A DNA stretch of 64,000 nucleotides from Hyphomicrobium sp. CS1BSMeth3 (GCF_900117415.1 NZ_FPEI01000006.1:1860001-1924000), one strand, 5' to 3'. Counted from the first letter of the stretch, positions 18,843-28,740 are shown. Program-made: numbers and translations. The notes: a model not told the origin generated them from the letters alone.

Positions 18843-19799
18843 TCAGTATCCGCGGACGCGATCCACCACATTCTGCAACGGCGCGCCGCGCTCATAGGCT
18901 TCGATCTGCGCAACCACGTAGTCGGACACCGCCTCGGGATCGCTATCGGCGGCATTGTGAGGCGTGATCGTGGCCTTGGGGTGGCTCCACAGCGGATGCT
19001 CGGCCGGCAGCGGCTCGGTATTGAACACGTCGAGCGTAACTGCTCCGAGCGTACCGTCGTTCAATGCCGCAACGATGTCATCCTCGACTTGCAATCCGCC
19101 ACGCCCGGCGTTGATCAGCACCGGCGCGCCGAGCACGCCGTCGCGCGCGAGCATCCTGAACAAAGACGCATTGAGAATGCCTTTGGTTTCCGGTGTCAGC
19201 GGCACGAGCACGACAAGAATGTCGGTCCGCGCGAGGAATGCCGGAAGCTGATCCATGCCGGCATAGCATTCGATGCCCGGCACTTCCCGCTTCGAGCGGC
19301 TCCACCCCGCTACCTGGAATCCGAGCCGCGCGAGCACCTCCGCACTGTCACGCCCGAGCTCGCCGAGGCCCATGATGCCGACCCGGACGGCCGACGCCGC
19401 CCGCTGATCCGGCGTGTCCCACTGCTTCTCGCGCTGCGCGGCATCGAGGCGGCGCTGCTGGCGATGGTGCATGAGGACGTGCAGCACCACGTACTCCGTC
19501 ATGCGCTTGGTGAGATCGCTCACCGCCACTCGGACCAGCGGCACGTTTGGGAGAGTTGCATCCGCGACGAGGGCATCGACGCCCGCACCCAGATTGAAGA
19601 TCACTTCGAGGTTCGGGAACGTCTCGAGCAGACCGGGCGGCGGCTTCCACACGGCGACGAAGCGCACGCTCTCGGGCGCCGGCGTATCCTTCGGCCAGAG
19701 CGCGACCGGCATGGACTTGAGGCGCGCTGCGAAGCGCTGCCGCCACGGCTCGGCAGACCAGTTCTCGCCCGCCCCCTGCACGACAATGAGGAGTGTCAT
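18843..19799 (-). CDS. ghrA: Glyoxylate/hydroxypyruvate reductase A-like
   Basis: 318 residues of the D-2-hydroxyacid dehydrogenase superfamily, GhrA subgroup. Features are FNLGAGVDAL, the Rossmann glycine motif GLGELG (near residue 153), INAGRGG with the catalytic Arg, DVFNTEPLP with Glu, and ITPHNAAD with the catalytic His. It would reduce hydroxypyruvate or glyoxylate with NAD(P)H. It complements the serine-glyoxylate aminotransferase encoded 2.5 kb away. It precedes the GST gene on the same strand with a 21-bp gap. Confidence 0.88.
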   Translation of the reverse strand: MTLLIVVQGAGENWSAEPWRQRFAARLKSMPVALWPKDTPAPESVRFVAVWKPPPGLLETFPNLEVIFNLGAGVDALVADATLPNVPLVRVAVSDLTKRMTEYVVLHVLMHHRQQRRLDAAQREKQWDTPDQRAASAVRVGIMGLGELGRDSAEVLARLGFQVAGWSRSKREVPGIECYAGMDQLPAFLARTDILVVLVPLTPETKGILNASLFRMLARDGVLGAPVLINAGRGGLQVEDDIVAALNDGTLGAVTLDVFNTEPLPAEHPLWSHPKATITPHNAADSDPEAVSDYVVAQIEAYERGAPLQNVVDRVRGY

Positions 19800-19944
19800 C
19801 TATTTTTTCCGGCACTCGGTTGATGCTGCTAGCCAGAAGGCCGCTCGGGAGCGCGACGTCAAGTGCAAAGGCCCCGGCCGTGCTATAGAGGAAGCCCTCG
19901 CCACGGGCCTGCTCTCATCGGATAGCCCCGACTTTCACCGCCAT

Positions 19945-20841
19945 ATGTCCTCTGACGTCATATCCAGGATCAAAGCCCCTTTCAGCCGGGTGGCCGCATT
20001 TCTTTGCCGGAAACTGCGCCCGGCCGCGGCACCGTCCGAGGACGGCTCGAGTGCCGATGCGCATAAGGAGATCCGCAGCACCATCGAGCTGCAGGCGACC
20101 GAAGGCGCCGTTACGCCGCACGATGCCGAGATGCTCGGCGGCGTCCTCGACCTGAGCGAGCTTCAGGTCCTCGACATCATGGTCCACCGCACGAAGATGG
20201 CGACCATCGACATCGGCGAGCCGGTGGACAGGATCATCGATGCCGTGCTCGCGAGCCAGTACTCGCGAATGCCCGTCTGGCGCGAGGCGCCGGACAATTT
20301 CGTCGGCGTCCTGCACAGCAAGGACCTGCTGAAAGCATTGCGCGATGCCGGCTGGTCACCCGATCGCGTCGATCTGGGAACCCTCCTCAGCCCGCCCTGG
20401 TTCGTGCCCGACACCACCGGCGTCAACGAACAGTTGAGCCAGTTCCTCAAGCGCAAATCACAGCTCGCCCTCGTCGTCGACGAGTACGGCGAGGTCCGCG
20501 GCCTCGTCACACTCGAGGATATCCTCGAAGAGATCGTTGGTCAGATCGCGGACGAGCACGACATCGGCGAGGTGCACGTCCGCACGCAAGTCGACGGATC
20601 GGTGCTGGTCGAGGGAACGCTGCCCATACGCGATCTCAACCGCGAAACCGGCTGGAGCCTCCCGGACGACGCCGCCACCACAGTTGCCGGCCTCGTCATG
20701 CACGAAGCCCAGACCATCCCCGAGGCCGGGCAGGTGTTCACCTTTCACGGCTTCCGCTTCGAGATCGCCCGCAAGGTCCGCAACCGCATCACGGCCGTCC
20801 GCATTCGTCCGACCCTGCCGCCGGTCCCGCCAGCCCCATGA
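19945..20841 (+). CDS. HlyC/CorC-family CBS-domain protein lacking the DUF21 membrane domain
   Basis: 298 residues starting at ATG 19945. The segment ELQATEGAVTPHDAEMLGGVLDLSELQVLDIMVHRTKM is the junction normally found between a DUF21 transmembrane domain and the CBS pair. Here it begins near residue 46, so the DUF21 domain is absent. Two CBS motifs (about 75-190) and a C-terminal CorC/HlyC transporter-associated domain (about 205-290) follow. Full-length relatives are involved in magnesium/cobalt efflux or membrane functions. Whether this form is soluble and functional or truncated by deletion cannot be told here. Confidence 0.8.
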   Translation: MSSDVISRIKAPFSRVAAFLCRKLRPAAAPSEDGSSADAHKEIRSTIELQATEGAVTPHDAEMLGGVLDLSELQVLDIMVHRTKMATIDIGEPVDRIIDAVLASQYSRMPVWREAPDNFVGVLHSKDLLKALRDAGWSPDRVDLGTLLSPPWFVPDTTGVNEQLSQFLKRKSQLALVVDEYGEVRGLVTLEDILEEIVGQIADEHDIGEVHVRTQVDGSVLVEGTLPIRDLNRETGWSLPDDAATTVAGLVMHEAQTIPEAGQVFTFHGFRFEIARKVRNRITAVRIRPTLPPVPPAP

Positions 20842-21012
20842 GACCTGCCGCCTCCGCCATTTGCAGGCGGGATGGCTGCCTGCATGGAATGGCCAACAGC
20901 CGGCCCTGTTGGTATGCTTGTCTGGATTTTGGCCGCAAAACGGCCTGATGCCTGCACCCCCATTCCGGGCGCGCGGCCAATGGCCTGCGCGCCGCCCGAG
21001 AGGAGGCCCGCT

Positions 21013-22083
21013 TTGTCGACGAACCACATCATCGACCTCTATAGCGACACTCAGACCCGGCCCTCGGCCGGCATGCGCAAGGCGATGGCCGACGCCGAGG
21101 TCGGCGACGAGCAACGCGGCGAGGACCCCTCGACCAACCTGCTGCAGGAGCGCGTTGCAGATCTCCTCGGCAAGGAAGCCGCGCTGTTCCTTCCCTCCGG
21201 CACCATGTGCAATCAGATTGCCATGCTCGTGCACTGCCGCCAGGGTGACGAGATCATCGGCGCGGAGGTGACGCACCTCTTCACGTCGGAGGCTGGCGGC
21301 GCCTCGGCACTCGCGGGCGCCCAGACCTGGCCCATTCGCTGCGAGCGCGGCATTTTCACCGGCGCCGATGTTACCGCCGCCGTGCGCGCGCCGGGCCGCC
21401 ACAACCCCATCTCGCGCGTCGTCGTCATCGAGCAGACGGTGAACCGTGGCGGCGGCGCCATCTGGTCGGTCGACGAGATCGCCGATGTCGCCAAGGCCAC
21501 GCACCAGCACGGTCTCATCCTGCACATGGACGGTGCGCGCCTGATGAACGCCGCGGTCTCGTCCGGCATTCCGGCAAAGGATATGACGGCGCATGTCGAC
21601 ACCGCCTGGACAGACTTGTCGAAGGGTCTCGGCTGCCCGGTCGGCGGCGTGCTCGTCGGCTCGCGCGCCTTCATCGACGAGGCTTGGCGCTGGAAGCACC
21701 GGCTCGGCGGCGCCCTGCGCCAGTCGGGCATTCTCGCGGCAGCCGGCCTCTATGCGCTCGACCACAACATTCAGGAACTCGCCAAGGACCACGAGAACGC
21801 CGTCGCGCTCGGTGAGGCGGTGGCGGCCGTGGAAGGGCTCAAGCTCTTCTCGCCGCGCATCGAGAGCAACATGGTGTTCTTCGAGTCGACATTGCCCGAG
21901 ATCAGCTCCCGCCAGATCTTCGAGACGCTGCTCGCACGCGGCGTGCGCATGGGCATGACCTACGGCAACATGATCCGCGCCGTAACCCACCTCGACGTCT
22001 CGCGCGACGACATCACGCGAGCCGGCGAGATCCTCGGCCAGGTCGTCGCGGATCTCAAGGCTGGCCTGCGCAAGGCTTCGTGA
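21013..22083 (+). CDS. ltaE: Low-specificity L-threonine aldolase
   Basis: A 356-residue PLP fold-type I enzyme that splits threonine/allothreonine to glycine and acetaldehyde. Marks are DLYSDTQTRPSAGMR at the start, EQTVNRGGGAIWS, MDGARLMNA and the PLP Lys in DLSKGLGCPVGG. Translation probably starts at TTG 21013, six bases after a consensus AGGAGG at 21001-21006; no ATG fits the family N-terminus. It feeds glycine to the same C2/C3 pool as sgaA and ghrA. Confidence 0.9.
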   Translation: MSTNHIIDLYSDTQTRPSAGMRKAMADAEVGDEQRGEDPSTNLLQERVADLLGKEAALFLPSGTMCNQIAMLVHCRQGDEIIGAEVTHLFTSEAGGASALAGAQTWPIRCERGIFTGADVTAAVRAPGRHNPISRVVVIEQTVNRGGGAIWSVDEIADVAKATHQHGLILHMDGARLMNAAVSSGIPAKDMTAHVDTAWTDLSKGLGCPVGGVLVGSRAFIDEAWRWKHRLGGALRQSGILAAAGLYALDHNIQELAKDHENAVALGEAVAAVEGLKLFSPRIESNMVFFESTLPEISSRQIFETLLARGVRMGMTYGNMIRAVTHLDVSRDDITRAGEILGQVVADLKAGLRKAS

Positions 22084-22146
22084 CTACGGGGAGGTCTCGA
22101 CCTCCCTCATCGCCCTTAACTTCTCAATAAAAACAGGAAACTGCCC

Positions 22147-23331
22147 ATGCCCTTCGAGCCTGCGAGCGACGTGCTCTCGCAATACACCGTCCTTGACCTC
22201 ACGCGCGTCCGCTCGGGCCCGACGTGCGTGCGCCAGCTCGCCGACTGGGGCGCGAATGTCATCAAGATCGAGGATCCGGAATCCGACAAGATCGGTCTCG
22301 GCGGCGCGCGCTCGGGCTCAGACTTCCAGAACCTGCATCGCAACAAGCGCTCGATGACGCTGAACCTCAAGACCAAGGAGGGCATCGCGATCTTCATGGC
22401 GCTCGCCAAGAAGGCCGATGTGATCGTCGAGAACTACCGCCCTGACGTGAAGCGCCGCCTCGGCATCGACTACGACGCGATCTCCAAGATCAACCCACGC
22501 ATCGTCTATGCCTCGATCTCGGGCTTCGGGCAGGATGGCCCGCTCGCCAACCGGCCGGGCTTTGACCAGATCGCGCAGGGCATGGGTGGCCTCATGTCCA
22601 TCACCGGCGAGCCGGGCAAAGGTCCCATGCGCGTCGGCATCCCGATTGCCGACCTGACTGCCGGCATTTTCTGCTCGCAGGGCATCCTGCTGGCGCTCAT
22701 GGAGCGCGAGCGTTCGGGCAAGGGCCAGTGGGTGCAGACCTCGCTCCTGCAGGCCCAGGTCTTCATGCTCGACTTCCAGGCCTCGCGCTGGCTCATGGAC
22801 CAGGAGATCCCGCCCCAGGCCGGCAACGATCACCCGACCTCGATCCCGACCGGCGTGTTCAAGACCTCCGATGGCTACATCAACATCGCCGTCGCCGGCC
22901 AGAAGATGTGGGAGAAGTTCAAGTCGCTGTTCAACGATCCGGCCTTCGACAGCCCCGACTATGCCGAGGCCAAAGGACGCTCCAAGAACCGCAAGGCCCT
23001 CAACGCGCTGATCGAGAACCACACGTCCAAGAAGACCGCCGCGGAATGGATCGCCATCTTCAATGAGGCCGGCGCACCGGCCGGCGAGATCAACGACATC
23101 AAGCAGGTCTTCGATCTCGAGCAGGTCCGCCACCTCGGCCTCGCGCAGCCCATGAACAGCCAGGAGCGCGGCGCCACCGAGGTCGTCGGCCAGCCGATCC
23201 TCATGAGCCGCTCGAAGGCTTCCGTTCGCCGGCCGCCGCCGACGCTCGGCCAGCATACGGGCGAAATCCTTGCCGACATCGGCTATGGCCCCGAGGACGT
23301 GAAGAAGCTCGCCAAAGACGGCGTGATCTGA
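22147..23331 (+). CDS. CaiB/BaiF-type CoA-transferase
   Basis: A 394-residue family III CoA-transferase that moves CoA between carboxylic acids. It has the N-terminal LDLTRVRSGPTCVRQLADWGA, RNKRSMTLNLK, and the conserved GIPIADLTAG with the Asp expected to form the acyl intermediate. It is 30 bp upstream of an enoyl-CoA hydratase gene, so the two probably form a catabolic pair (CoA activation, then hydration). The substrate is not evident from sequence; formyl-CoA transferase is only one of many functions of the family. Confidence 0.88.
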   Translation: MPFEPASDVLSQYTVLDLTRVRSGPTCVRQLADWGANVIKIEDPESDKIGLGGARSGSDFQNLHRNKRSMTLNLKTKEGIAIFMALAKKADVIVENYRPDVKRRLGIDYDAISKINPRIVYASISGFGQDGPLANRPGFDQIAQGMGGLMSITGEPGKGPMRVGIPIADLTAGIFCSQGILLALMERERSGKGQWVQTSLLQAQVFMLDFQASRWLMDQEIPPQAGNDHPTSIPTGVFKTSDGYINIAVAGQKMWEKFKSLFNDPAFDSPDYAEAKGRSKNRKALNALIENHTSKKTAAEWIAIFNEAGAPAGEINDIKQVFDLEQVRHLGLAQPMNSQERGATEVVGQPILMSRSKASVRRPPPTLGQHTGEILADIGYGPEDVKKLAKDGVI

Positions 23332-23361
23332 CACCCGACACGACACAACGAGGAAAAGAAC

Positions 23362-24177
23362 ATGAGCAAGCCCGCAGCGGCCGAGGTCCCGGACGAAGAG
23401 AAGATGCTCGGCCTGAAGAATGGACCCGTCGCCGAGATCGTGTTCAACAATCCAGCCCGCCACAATGCCGTCTCCCTCGATATGTGGGAGCGCATGACGA
23501 AGCTGCTCGCGGAGTTTGCGGCCGATCCGGCCATCCGTGCGCTCGTCGTCAGCGGTGCGGGCGGCAAGGCCTTCGTCTCGGGGGCTGACATCTCGAAGTT
23601 CGAGAGCCAGCGCTCCACCGCCGAGGGCGTCGCGCACTACAACGCCACGAGCGCGAAGGCCTACGAGACGCTCTATAAATTCCCGAAACCGACGATCGCC
23701 AAGATCCAGGGCTACTGCATCGGCGGCGGCATGAACGTCGCCGTCTGCTGCGATGTGCGCATTGCCACGGACAACTCGAAGTTCGGCATTCCGGCCGCCA
23801 AGCTCGGCCTCGGCTACGGCTATGGCGGCGTCAAGCGCCTCTCCGAGATCGTCGGGCTCTCCAAGGCCATGGAGCTCTTCTACACTGCACGTCAGTTCAC
23901 GGCGGCAGAGGCCGAGGCCATGGGCTTCCTCAATCAAGTTGTATCCGCTGAGCATCTCGATGCAGCCGTGGACACCATGACCGACCAGATCGCCGAGAAC
24001 GCGCCGCTGACGATCGCGACCATCAAGGCCGTCGCGCGCGAGATCGGCCGCCCCTCGTCCGAGCGCGATCTCGCCAAGCTCGACCGCATGGTCGCCGACT
24101 GCTTCGCCTCGGAAGACTACATCGAGGGCCGCCGCGCCTTCATGGAGAAGCGTAAACCACAGTTCAAAGGGCGCTGA
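23362..24177 (+). CDS. Enoyl-CoA hydratase/isomerase family protein
   Basis: A 271-residue crotonase-fold protein. The oxyanion-hole segments are seen as GKAFVSGADISKF and KIQGYCIGGGMNVAVCCD. The usual catalytic Glu pair of ECH is not obvious in the second segment (GIPAAKLGLGYGYGGVKRL), so isomerase, lyase or another crotonase reaction is possible. It is coupled to the preceding CoA-transferase and ends in a terminator hairpin, closing a two-gene operon. Confidence 0.85.
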   Translation: MSKPAAAEVPDEEKMLGLKNGPVAEIVFNNPARHNAVSLDMWERMTKLLAEFAADPAIRALVVSGAGGKAFVSGADISKFESQRSTAEGVAHYNATSAKAYETLYKFPKPTIAKIQGYCIGGGMNVAVCCDVRIATDNSKFGIPAAKLGLGYGYGGVKRLSEIVGLSKAMELFYTARQFTAAEAEAMGFLNQVVSAEHLDAAVDTMTDQIAENAPLTIATIKAVAREIGRPSSERDLAKLDRMVADCFASEDYIEGRRAFMEKRKPQFKGR

Positions 24178-24187
24178 AAGGCGCCCT
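24168..24187 (+). terminator. Terminator-like hairpin at the end of the enoyl-CoA hydratase gene
   Basis: AGGGCGC-TGAAAG-GCGCCCT, a 7-bp GC stem that includes the stop codon of the upstream gene in its loop. No long T-run follows. Confidence 0.5.
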
Positions 24188-24292
24188 CACTCGCCACCTT
24201 CTTGAGTTCGCCACACTATTGTTCAAGTACTGGATAACTCGGCTATTCCATCGTAAGACCAAGGCCTTGAGCTTCCAGGACCGTGCGGGGAG

Positions 24293-25162
24293 ATGCGTAA
24301 CACCATTGCCATCATGAACACCAAGGGCGGGGTCGGAAAATCGACCATCGTCCTTGCGGTAGCCGAGACCCTCTCGGTCTACCATGGCAAGAACGTGCTC
24401 GTGATCGATTCCGACGCACAGGCCAGCATCAGCACCATGCTGATGGCGACCGACAGTCTGCGGAAGCTGCAGAACGAAGGCCGCACCATCGTCGACTATC
24501 TGGTGTCTCAGGTTCTCAAAGGAACACCCGTCGAATGGACGGAGTTCGTCGTCGGGGGCGTCTCGGACGTCGACGACGCGCGCTCGGTTTATCTCATGCC
24601 GAGCGACATGCAGCTCACGCTGCTCGAGCGCGAGGTCTCCAAGGAGAGCCAGCACGCGCGCCTGCGCACGGCCATCGGCGGACTGCTCAGCCGCGCGCGC
24701 ATCGTCTTCGATATCGTGTTGATCGATTGCCCGCCGGGCCTCTCGGTGCTGACCGAGAGCTGGCTTCGCGAAGCGGACTTCCACGTCTCGCCGACCAAGC
24801 CCGACTACGTGTCCGTATGCGGCCTCGATGTCTTCCGCCGTTTCCGCGATCTGAACCCCGAAATGGGCTTTGCCGAAAACCTCGGCGTCGTCGTGAACAT
24901 GAAGGACCAGGGCGCCGCGCTCGAGGAGGAATATCACCGCTGGCTCGCGGCTGACGCGAACAACCGCTGTTTCAAGCACGCTCTGCCGCGCATCCACGCC
25001 ATGCAGCAGGCCGGCCATTTCCAGCCGAGCGAGCGTTCCTACATCGCGAAGTATCCAGGCGACGTCGGCGTGGCCGTGCGCGGCCTCACGGACGAAATCC
25101 TCGCACGCGTCACGGCCAGCTCCGAGGCCCCACAGGCACAAGCTGCAGGAAGGCGCGCCTAA
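24293..25162 (+). CDS. ParA/MinD-like ATPase
   Basis: 289 residues with a deviant Walker A motif KGGVGKST at the N-terminus, VLVIDSDAQAS (A' motif) and DIVLIDCPPGL (Walker B/switch II). This is the SIMIBI ParA family, which positions DNA, protein clusters or polar structures. No parB, parS cluster or min partner is adjacent, so it is an orphan ParA-like protein. The C-terminal part (FKHALPRIHAMQQAGHFQ) has no recognisable extra domain. The gene is convergent with the polyprenyl synthase, with stops only 3 bp apart. Confidence 0.85.
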   Translation: MRNTIAIMNTKGGVGKSTIVLAVAETLSVYHGKNVLVIDSDAQASISTMLMATDSLRKLQNEGRTIVDYLVSQVLKGTPVEWTEFVVGGVSDVDDARSVYLMPSDMQLTLLEREVSKESQHARLRTAIGGLLSRARIVFDIVLIDCPPGLSVLTESWLREADFHVSPTKPDYVSVCGLDVFRRFRDLNPEMGFAENLGVVVNMKDQGAALEEEYHRWLAADANNRCFKHALPRIHAMQQAGHFQPSERSYIAKYPGDVGVAVRGLTDEILARVTASSEAPQAQAAGRRA

Positions 25163-25165
25163 ATC

Positions 25166-26191
25166 TCAATGCGCCCGTGCAATGCAGAAGGCGACGGCCT
25201 CCGCCAGCGCTGACCGCGGCGTGCTTTCCGGGAAGATGGCCAGCGCATCCGACGCAATCGCACCGTAATGGCGCGCACGCTCCAGCGTTGCCTCGATGGC
25301 CTTGTGGCGGCGCATCAGCCCGATGGCATGCTCGAGATCGCCATCGCGGATGTCACCACCCGAGAGCGTACGCTGCCAGAACTCGCGCTCGGCATCGTTG
25401 CCGCGCCGATAGCACAGGATGACCGGCAGCGTGATCTTCCCCTCGCGGAAGTCGTCACCCACGGACTTGCCGAGGCGCGCGCTGTCACCCGCATAGTCGA
25501 GCGCATCATCGACGAGCTGGAAGGCCACGCCGAGGTTGCGCCCGTACGAGCGCAACGCTGCCTGCTCGGCCGCCGGCCGGTTGGCAATCGCGGGACCGAC
25601 TTCCGCCGCTGCCGCGAACAGCGCCGCAGTCTTGGCATTGATGATGGCGAGGTACTCGTCCTCGGTCGTGCCCATGTTCTTGGCGGCCGAGAGCTGCATG
25701 ACCTCGCCTTCGGCGATCACCGCCGCGGCATTCGACAGAATGCGCAGCGCCGACAGCGAGCCGACATCGACCATCATGCGGAAGGCCTGCCCAAGCAGGA
25801 AATCGCCGACGAGCACACTCGCCTGATTGCCCCACAGGCGCCGCGCCGAGGCCTTGCCCCGCCGTACGTCGCTCTCATCGACGACGTCGTCATGGAGCAG
25901 GGTCGCCGTGTGCATGAACTCGACGGCGGCCGCGAGCCGCACGTGTCCCTCGCCCCCATAGCCGGACAGCTTGGCGGCCGCGATGGTCAGCATGGGGCGA
26001 AGCCTCTTGCCGCCCGAGTCGATCAGATGGTGGGCGAGCTCGGGAATGAGCTCGACGTCGGACACCGCCTTGTCGAGGATGATCCGGTTTACCCCCGCCA
26101 TCTCGGCGCTCACGAGATCGAGCAGCGGCTTCAGGCTCGCAGCAGGATCGCGCGCGCCATCAATGGAGACCACAACACCCAATGTGCTCAT
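25166..26191 (-). CDS. ispB: Polyprenyl diphosphate synthase
   Basis: A 341-residue trans-isoprenyl diphosphate synthase. The first Asp-rich motif is LLHDDVVDESDVRRG and the second LVDDALDYAGD, with GGKRLRPML and the KTAALFAAAAEVG segment between. Family members make the side-chain precursor of ubiquinone (octa- to decaprenyl). Chain length cannot be fixed by eye, so the symbol is a best guess. It starts at ATG 26191. Confidence 0.88.
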   Translation of the reverse strand: MSTLGVVVSIDGARDPAASLKPLLDLVSAEMAGVNRIILDKAVSDVELIPELAHHLIDSGGKRLRPMLTIAAAKLSGYGGEGHVRLAAAVEFMHTATLLHDDVVDESDVRRGKASARRLWGNQASVLVGDFLLGQAFRMMVDVGSLSALRILSNAAAVIAEGEVMQLSAAKNMGTTEDEYLAIINAKTAALFAAAAEVGPAIANRPAAEQAALRSYGRNLGVAFQLVDDALDYAGDSARLGKSVGDDFREGKITLPVILCYRRGNDAEREFWQRTLSGGDIRDGDLEHAIGLMRRHKAIEATLERARHYGAIASDALAIFPESTPRSALAEAVAFCIARAH

Positions 26192-26393
26192 TCCTCATTC
26201 TGTGTCCGCCACATCAAAGGTCATAGTCCGTTCATGTAGCAGCCCGGTCAAGCGGCTTTCGCTCCGTGCCTCCGCATACGTCCCATCGCCCGCGCGCCTT
26301 GACGGCCGGCGGTCGGGCAGGCACGAAAGGGATAACCGCCCCGCCCTCTGTCGAGGGTCAGAGGTCGCCTGTCAAGATGACGAGGGACGCTCC

Positions 26394-27554
26394 ATGAACG
26401 ACCGTTACTTGCGCACCGGGGTCTTCCTGGCCCCCTTCCACGCGCTCGGCGAGAACCCGACACTTGCGCTCGACCGCGACATGGACCTCGTGGTCCATCT
26501 CGACCGGTTGAACTATCACGAAGCCTGGATCGGCGAGCATCACTCGGGCGGCTTCGAGATCATCGCCTGCCCGGAGATGTTCATCGCCGCTGCCGCGCGC
26601 GAGACGCGCCATATCCGCCTCGGCACGGGCGTCGTGTCGCTGCCTTATCACCATCCCTTCACGCTCGCGAGCCGCATGATGCAGCTCGACCATATGACGC
26701 GCGGACGCGCCATGTTCGGCGTCGGCCCCGGCTCGCTCATCTATGACGCCGAGAAGATCGGCCTCAAGGCCGCCGACCAGCGCCGGCGCATGGACGAAGC
26801 GCTCGACTGCCTCATGCCGCTCATGCAGGGCGAGATGGTCACACGCAAGACCGACTGGTTCACGCTGCAGGAGGCCAAGCTCCAGCTCGTGCCGTACTCG
26901 CGCCCGCACATCGAGATGGCGGTCGCTTCCTCCCGCTCGCCGGTCGGCGCCGTCGCCTCCGGCAAGCACGGCATTGGCATGCTCTCGATCGGCGGCACCT
27001 CGGACGAAGCTCTCGCCGCCCATGCCAAGAACTGGGCCATCCACGAGGACGCGGCCCGCGAGGCCGGCAAGACCACGGACCGCTCGCGCTGGCGCATCGT
27101 CACCTTCGCCCACGTCGCCGAGACGCGCGAGAAGGCACGCGCCGACATGGCCTATGGCCTCGCGGACTTCAATCGCTACTTCAATGATGTCGCGACCTTC
27201 CCGATCGTGCCGACAGGCATCGAGGACCCACTGAACTATCTGACCGAGAGCGGCCTCGCCTGCATCGGCACGCCGGACGACTGCATCCGCCACTTCGAGC
27301 GGCTGTGGAAGGGCTCCAATGGCGGCTTCGGCGCCGTTCTTCTACTCGCGCACAACTGGGCCGACTGGGAGGCGACGAAGCGCAGCTACGAGCTCATGGC
27401 GCGCTATGTCCATCCGCATTTCCAGCGCGGCGCCAACAGCCTCCGCCAGTGGAGCTACGACGACGCCAAGACCAAGCGCGCGACTGCCGGCATCGAGAAC
27501 CAGGCCGCCATTCAGGCCGAGATCGACAAATACAAGGCGCGCAAAGGCGGCTGA
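26394..27554 (+). CDS. LLM-class flavin-dependent monooxygenase (limonene monooxygenase-like)
   Basis: A 386-residue bacterial luciferase-like TIM-barrel. Marks are RTGVFLAPFHALGENPTLAL, YHEAWIGEHHSGGFE, RLGTGVVSLPYHHPF and GRAMFGVGPGSL, closest in my recollection to LimB-type limonene 1,2-monooxygenase and related two-component FMNH2 oxygenases. A flavin reductase partner is not adjacent. The start is at ATG 26394; the frame is open upstream across the polyprenyl synthase gene but is shadow. It is 47 bp upstream of an FAD oxidase gene, so the two are likely co-transcribed. Confidence 0.85.
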   Translation: MNDRYLRTGVFLAPFHALGENPTLALDRDMDLVVHLDRLNYHEAWIGEHHSGGFEIIACPEMFIAAAARETRHIRLGTGVVSLPYHHPFTLASRMMQLDHMTRGRAMFGVGPGSLIYDAEKIGLKAADQRRRMDEALDCLMPLMQGEMVTRKTDWFTLQEAKLQLVPYSRPHIEMAVASSRSPVGAVASGKHGIGMLSIGGTSDEALAAHAKNWAIHEDAAREAGKTTDRSRWRIVTFAHVAETREKARADMAYGLADFNRYFNDVATFPIVPTGIEDPLNYLTESGLACIGTPDDCIRHFERLWKGSNGGFGAVLLLAHNWADWEATKRSYELMARYVHPHFQRGANSLRQWSYDDAKTKRATAGIENQAAIQAEIDKYKARKGG

Positions 27555-27600
27555 AGGCCGTCCGCAAGCGCGCTTATGAGCCAAGAAACCAGGAAACCAA

Positions 27601-28704
27601 ATGACTGCTGATGTTGAAACGGTTGTCGTCGGCGCCGGCGTCGTCGGCCTCGCCATTGCACGCGCGCTCGCCATGGCGGGGCGCGAGGTGATGGTCCTCG
27701 AGCAGCACGACATCATCGGCTCCGAGACCAGCTCGCGCAACAGCGAGGTCATTCATGCGGGCATCTACTATCCGCCGGGCTCGCTGCGCGCCAAGCTGTG
27801 CGTCGATGGCAAGGCGCAGCTCTACAAGTTCTGCGACGAGAACGGCGTCGCCCACCAGCGCATCACCAAGCTCCTCGTTGCAACGAATGAAGCACAGGTT
27901 CCGAAGCTCAAGGCCATCCAGGAGACCGCGATCCGCAATGGCGTGACGGACCTTCAGCCGCTCATGGGGAACGAGGCGCGCGCCATCGAGCCCGAAGTCT
28001 CCTGCGTTGCAGCTCTGCTCTCACCCTCCACCGGCACGATCGATACGCACGCCTATATGCTCGCGCTCGAAGGCCATGTCGAAGCGCACGGCGGCAACGT
28101 CGTTCTGAATACACCCGTCGAGCGCGTCTCGCGCCGCGCCGATGGACTCTTCGAGGTCGTCACCGCGGGCGAGGCACCGGCGACCATAACGGCCAAGGAG
28201 CTGGTTCTCTCTCCGGGCCTGCACGCCACCAAGCTCGCCCGCACGATGAGCTTTCCATCGGGCTACACGCCGCCCGAGACCTACTACGCCATCGGCCAGT
28301 ACTACGCCTACACGGGCCGCTCGCCGTTCAGTCGCCACATCTATCCCATGCCGGACGGCGCCTGGCTCGGCCTGCATGTGACGGTGGATCTCGGCGGGCG
28401 CTGCAAGTTCGGCCCCGACATCGAGTGGATCCCCGAGATCGACTACACCTTCAAGCCGGAGAAGCTCGAAAAGTTCCTGGGCTTCATCCGCACGTACTAC
28501 CCGGCCCTCGATCCCGACCGCCTGCACCCGGACTACACCGGCATCCGCCCCAAGCTCTATCGCGAGGGCGAGCCCGTGCCGGACTTCGTCTTCCACGGGC
28601 CGAAGCAGCACGGCGTCGACGGCCTCGTCATGCTCTTCGGCATCGAAAGCCCGGGCCTCACCTCATCTCTCGCCATCGGCGATCTCGTGCGCGACCTGCT
28701 GTAG
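27601..28704 (+). CDS. FAD-dependent oxidoreductase (L-2-hydroxyglutarate oxidase-like)
   Basis: A 367-residue DAO-fold flavoprotein. It has an N-terminal FAD-binding GAGVVGLAIARALAMAG, SRNSEVIHAGIYYPPGSLRAKLC and a C-terminal HGVDGLVMLFGIESPGLTSSLAIG. This pattern matches LhgO-type L-2-hydroxyglutarate dehydrogenases, which feed electrons to the respiratory chain. The substrate is by resemblance only. It directly follows the LLM oxygenase gene. Confidence 0.85.
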   Translation: MTADVETVVVGAGVVGLAIARALAMAGREVMVLEQHDIIGSETSSRNSEVIHAGIYYPPGSLRAKLCVDGKAQLYKFCDENGVAHQRITKLLVATNEAQVPKLKAIQETAIRNGVTDLQPLMGNEARAIEPEVSCVAALLSPSTGTIDTHAYMLALEGHVEAHGGNVVLNTPVERVSRRADGLFEVVTAGEAPATITAKELVLSPGLHATKLARTMSFPSGYTPPETYYAIGQYYAYTGRSPFSRHIYPMPDGAWLGLHVTVDLGGRCKFGPDIEWIPEIDYTFKPEKLEKFLGFIRTYYPALDPDRLHPDYTGIRPKLYREGEPVPDFVFHGPKQHGVDGLVMLFGIESPGLTSSLAIGDLVRDLL

Positions 28705-28740
28705 TCGCGCCTTCAGGTTGGCGCCAGCCGCGAGCACATC

